A DNA stretch of 64,000 nucleotides from an uncultured Desulfovibrio sp. GTDB lineage: Bacteria; Desulfobacterota; Desulfovibrionia; Desulfovibrionales; Desulfovibrionaceae. The notes beneath the pieces are model-generated. The model saw only the letters and a list, made by a program, of their open reading frames with translations, was not told the DNA's origin and ran no database searches. The translations under genes and the position numbers were made by a program. The number at the start of each line of letters is the position of its first letter. The first letter of the stretch is position 1. Where the stretch lies: the NCBI RefSeq assembly GCF_944324935.1, contig NZ_CALUYG010000002.1, positions 42,993 to 106,992 of the forward strand, given 5' to 3'. Shown here in pieces: positions 63,101 to 64,000 of the stretch.

Positions 63101-63266
63101 CCGCCCCCTCGGTCTCGCCGTGGTGGGCGGGCTCTGCTTCTCCCAGCTCGTGACGCTCTACATCACTCCCGTGTACTACTATTACATGGAAAAGTTCTCG
63201 CAATGGCTGGGACGCCGCTACGGCGGCCGCTTCCACCAGCAGCCGCAGGAGGCCCCCCATGCCTGA
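60144..63266 (+). CDS. RND efflux transporter permease (AcrB/MdtBC type)
   Basis: A 1040-residue inner-membrane proton-driven pump. Seen: N-terminal NIASLFIRRPVATVLVMLGL, the TM4 relay GFVVDDAIVMLENIVRH with both Asp, TM10 Lys in LGIVKKNAIMMLDFA, and FQGMVEAQHSLDDLLR in the porter region. It is full length and of the drug/multisubstrate HAE1 class. Its Shine-Dalgarno (GGAG) lies inside the end of the TauE gene. No membrane-fusion or outer-membrane partner is next to it in the window; its 3' end overlaps the cysteine-cluster gene by 8 bp. Confidence 0.95.
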   Translation: MNIASLFIRRPVATVLVMLGLLFFGAAGYVNLPVNQLPNVDFPTIQVSADLSGADPETMAASVATPLEKEFFTIAGIDSITSVNATGRTRITIQFALDRDIDAAALDVQAAIGLARRRLPTNMTNDPSFRKVNPADLPILYLRVSSPTLPLYQLNEYADTLIAQRLSMVKGVAQVVIYGQKKYAVRVQLDPDALATRGLGIDEVSEAIMAANSKLPTGSLDGARRSQSIKASGQLEDARAFRDVIVAYRDGAPVRLRDIGRVIDSVEQDKQLAWSNDGAPCITLAVERQPGANTVEVVDAIRALLPELQRQVPPSVGVNIFYDRSETIRESVAEVKFTLVLTVFLVVLVIFLFLRNLPATIIPSLALPMSVVSTFAVMYGMDFSLDNLSLMALTLAVGFVVDDAIVMLENIVRHQEMGKDPLTAAHDGSREIGFTIMSMTISLAAVFIPVLFMGGVVGRLFYEFAVVIITAILFSGVISLSLTPMLCAYFLRAQPQHRAGYEGMYGRMERAFDWLANKYAASLDVVLRHRRLTLLASVLLLLATAWLGMVIPKGFLPTEDMGFMSATTEAEQGISFQGMVEAQHSLDDLLRNDPEVESFNSVVGIVGSSQSMSNGNLMIRLKPYNEREGINEVAERLRRKLNTSPALRVFLRVPPSINIGGRSSKSLYQYTLSGPNMDELFDCAQKVEQALRLVPEIQDVNSDLQLRNPELRVQIDRNRAAALGVSASQIELALQSAFGSREISTIYAPSNDYTVFVELLKSFQQSSEALSRLYVRSSQGDLVPLSTVASMKPGVGPISVSHSGQFPAVTISYNLRPGVALSEGVAAVERAALPLLPDSVSAESQGTAQAFQDSLSGMGWLLLLAIVVIYLVLGILYESFIHPLTILSGLPSAGFGALLTLWIFGQPLDLYGFVGVIMLLGIVKKNAIMMLDFALEAQRHDPNCTPLQAITQGCHVRFRPIMMTTMAALMGAVPLAIGMGMGADARRPLGLAVVGGLCFSQLVTLYITPVYYYYMEKFSQWLGRRYGGRFHQQPQEAPHA

Positions 63267-63936
63267 GTGCCGCCGCTGCGGGCAGTGCTGCCGCCTTGGC
63301 GGCCCCACCCTCATGCGCGGCGATGCGGACAGGCTGCTGGACGGGAGCCTGCCCCTGTCCGCCCTTGTCTGCCTGCGGCGTGGCGAATGGGCCCGGCATG
63401 ACGGCAGCCGGGGCACGACCGCCGACGCTGCGCCGTGCGACGGCAACCTGGCGCCGCTGGCCCGCGAGCTGCTCAAGATCGCCGGTGCGGGCGTCGGCCC
63501 CCATCCCTGGCAATGCCCCTACCTGCGGGAGACCGCGGGACAGGCCGCCTGCGCCATCCACGAGAGCCGTCCCCTGCAATGCCGCGCGCTCTTCTGCGAG
63601 GCCCCGCAGGCCGTGGAGGAACTGCTGGCGACAGGCGAGCTCCTTTCACGGGCGGAACTCCTTGCCCGACTGGCTCCCGTCGAACCCCGCGCCCCCCTCT
63701 GGCAGGAGCTGGCCGAAGCCCACGAGGAAGCCTGCCCGGCAGGCGGCTATTTCCGCCTCTGGCAGGACCTGGCGACAACGCCGGACGTGGCGGCCGTCCG
63801 CCGGGAACTTGCCGAGCTGGAACGCTACGACACCGCCTTCCGCCAGCTCTGCGTGGAACGCGGCGCCCTGGAGCCGGCCCTGTTGCCGCTGGTGCTGGGT
63901 CGCCCCCTGCGCGACCTGTCTCGTCCCGGCGTATGA
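63259..63936 (+). CDS. YkgJ family cysteine-cluster protein
   Basis: A 225-residue protein with the family Cys pattern: CRRCGQCCRLGGPTL at residues 4-18, then CPYL, CAIHESRPLQCR and LFC near residues 90-115. YkgJ proteins (CxxCxxCC family) are thought to bind zinc or an Fe-S cluster; function is unknown. The start lies 8 bp inside the RND gene. The C-terminal half is helical and acidic. Confidence 0.88.
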   Translation: MPECRRCGQCCRLGGPTLMRGDADRLLDGSLPLSALVCLRRGEWARHDGSRGTTADAAPCDGNLAPLARELLKIAGAGVGPHPWQCPYLRETAGQAACAIHESRPLQCRALFCEAPQAVEELLATGELLSRAELLARLAPVEPRAPLWQELAEAHEEACPAGGYFRLWQDLATTPDVAAVRRELAELERYDTAFRQLCVERGALEPALLPLVLGRPLRDLSRPGV

Positions 63937-63940
63937 CGGG

Positions 63941-64000
63941 GAGATTTTGAGGCGGGGGGGGAGGAGGGCGCCGCAGGGGGGGGGGAAGGATAAGCAGACA
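63941..64000. other. Low-complexity G-rich end of the window
   Basis: After the last stop the sequence has G-runs of eight and about ten separated by short spacers (for example from 63953 and near 63977). It could form a G-quadruplex and is also the type of sequence where assembly errors occur. No gene seen. Confidence 0.4.

Overview
The window looks like a chromosomal segment of a GC-rich, strictly anaerobic sulfate reducer of the genus Desulfovibrio (D. piger/D. desulfuricans type; the species is my inference). The indicators are a lactate-oxidation cluster laid out as in Desulfovibrio, a Tat-exported split-Soret cytochrome c, a siroheme-decarboxylase-type heme gene next to hemL, cytoplasmic and cysteine-bearing chemoreceptors, and the class 1B PyrD/PyrK pair. 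I found no tRNA, rRNA, CRISPR array, transposase or phage gene. The genes are mostly housekeeping, but the intergenic gaps hold several dispersed repeats.

Layout. 1-7.9 kb: lactate use. On the minus strand lie glcD-like, glcF-like, lutC and a fused lutB-lutA gene that runs off the window edge; an EVE-domain gene follows, and lldP lactate permease is divergent. 8.4-11.3 kb: serine uptake and deamination (sdaC, sdaA) with a terminator between them. 11.4-18.1 kb: envelope and miscellaneous genes (secreted unknown protein, hydrolase-like protein lacking its expected His, DedA, ModF-like double ATPase, RlpA, M24 peptidase). 18.2-20.8 kb: rpsF-rpsR-rplI-dnaB. 21.3-24.5 kb: RRM protein, truncated PEBP relic, SLOG-like unknown, ahbA, hemL. 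24.9-28.2 kb: soluble chemoreceptor with a duplicated PAS domain, bactofilin-like protein, glycosyltransferase-like unknown. 28.4-33.1 kb: four overlapping minus-strand genes (GNAT, epimerase, ABC-F, MutT). 33.4-36.4 kb: pyrK-pyrD and divergent asd. 36.5-39.9 kb: three overlapping plus-strand genes (class IV aminotransferase, glycosyltransferase, TtuA-like tRNA thiolase). 40.1-43.9 kb: a single-chain fusion of an MrfA-type helicase with an MrfB-type exonuclease, plus an acetyltransferase. 44.2-50.9 kb: gatCA, LppC-like lipoprotein, small lipoprotein, dnaK, split-Soret cytochrome. 51.3-57 kb: chemoreceptor with a sigma-28 promoter, recR, ybaB, dnaX, ilvE. 57.1-63.9 kb: hydantoinase-like, trmL, TauE/SafE permease, RND pump and YkgJ-type cysteine-cluster protein, closely packed or overlapping.

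How it fits together. Lactate enters through LldP and is oxidised to pyruvate by the GlcD/GlcF-like and LutBC-type flavin/Fe-S proteins; serine enters through SdaC and is deaminated to pyruvate by SdaA. Both feed the same pyruvate pool. HemL and AhbA supply heme by the siroheme route for cytochromes such as the split-Soret protein. The two chemoreceptors each have a sigma-28-type promoter, so they probably belong to the flagellar regulon.

The most notable items are the helicase-exonuclease fusion, an intergenic repeat family (at least three clear and two partial copies), a 45-bp element present twice, the operator-like repeats at the lldP promoter, the sigma-28 promoters, and the hydrolase with a lost catalytic His.
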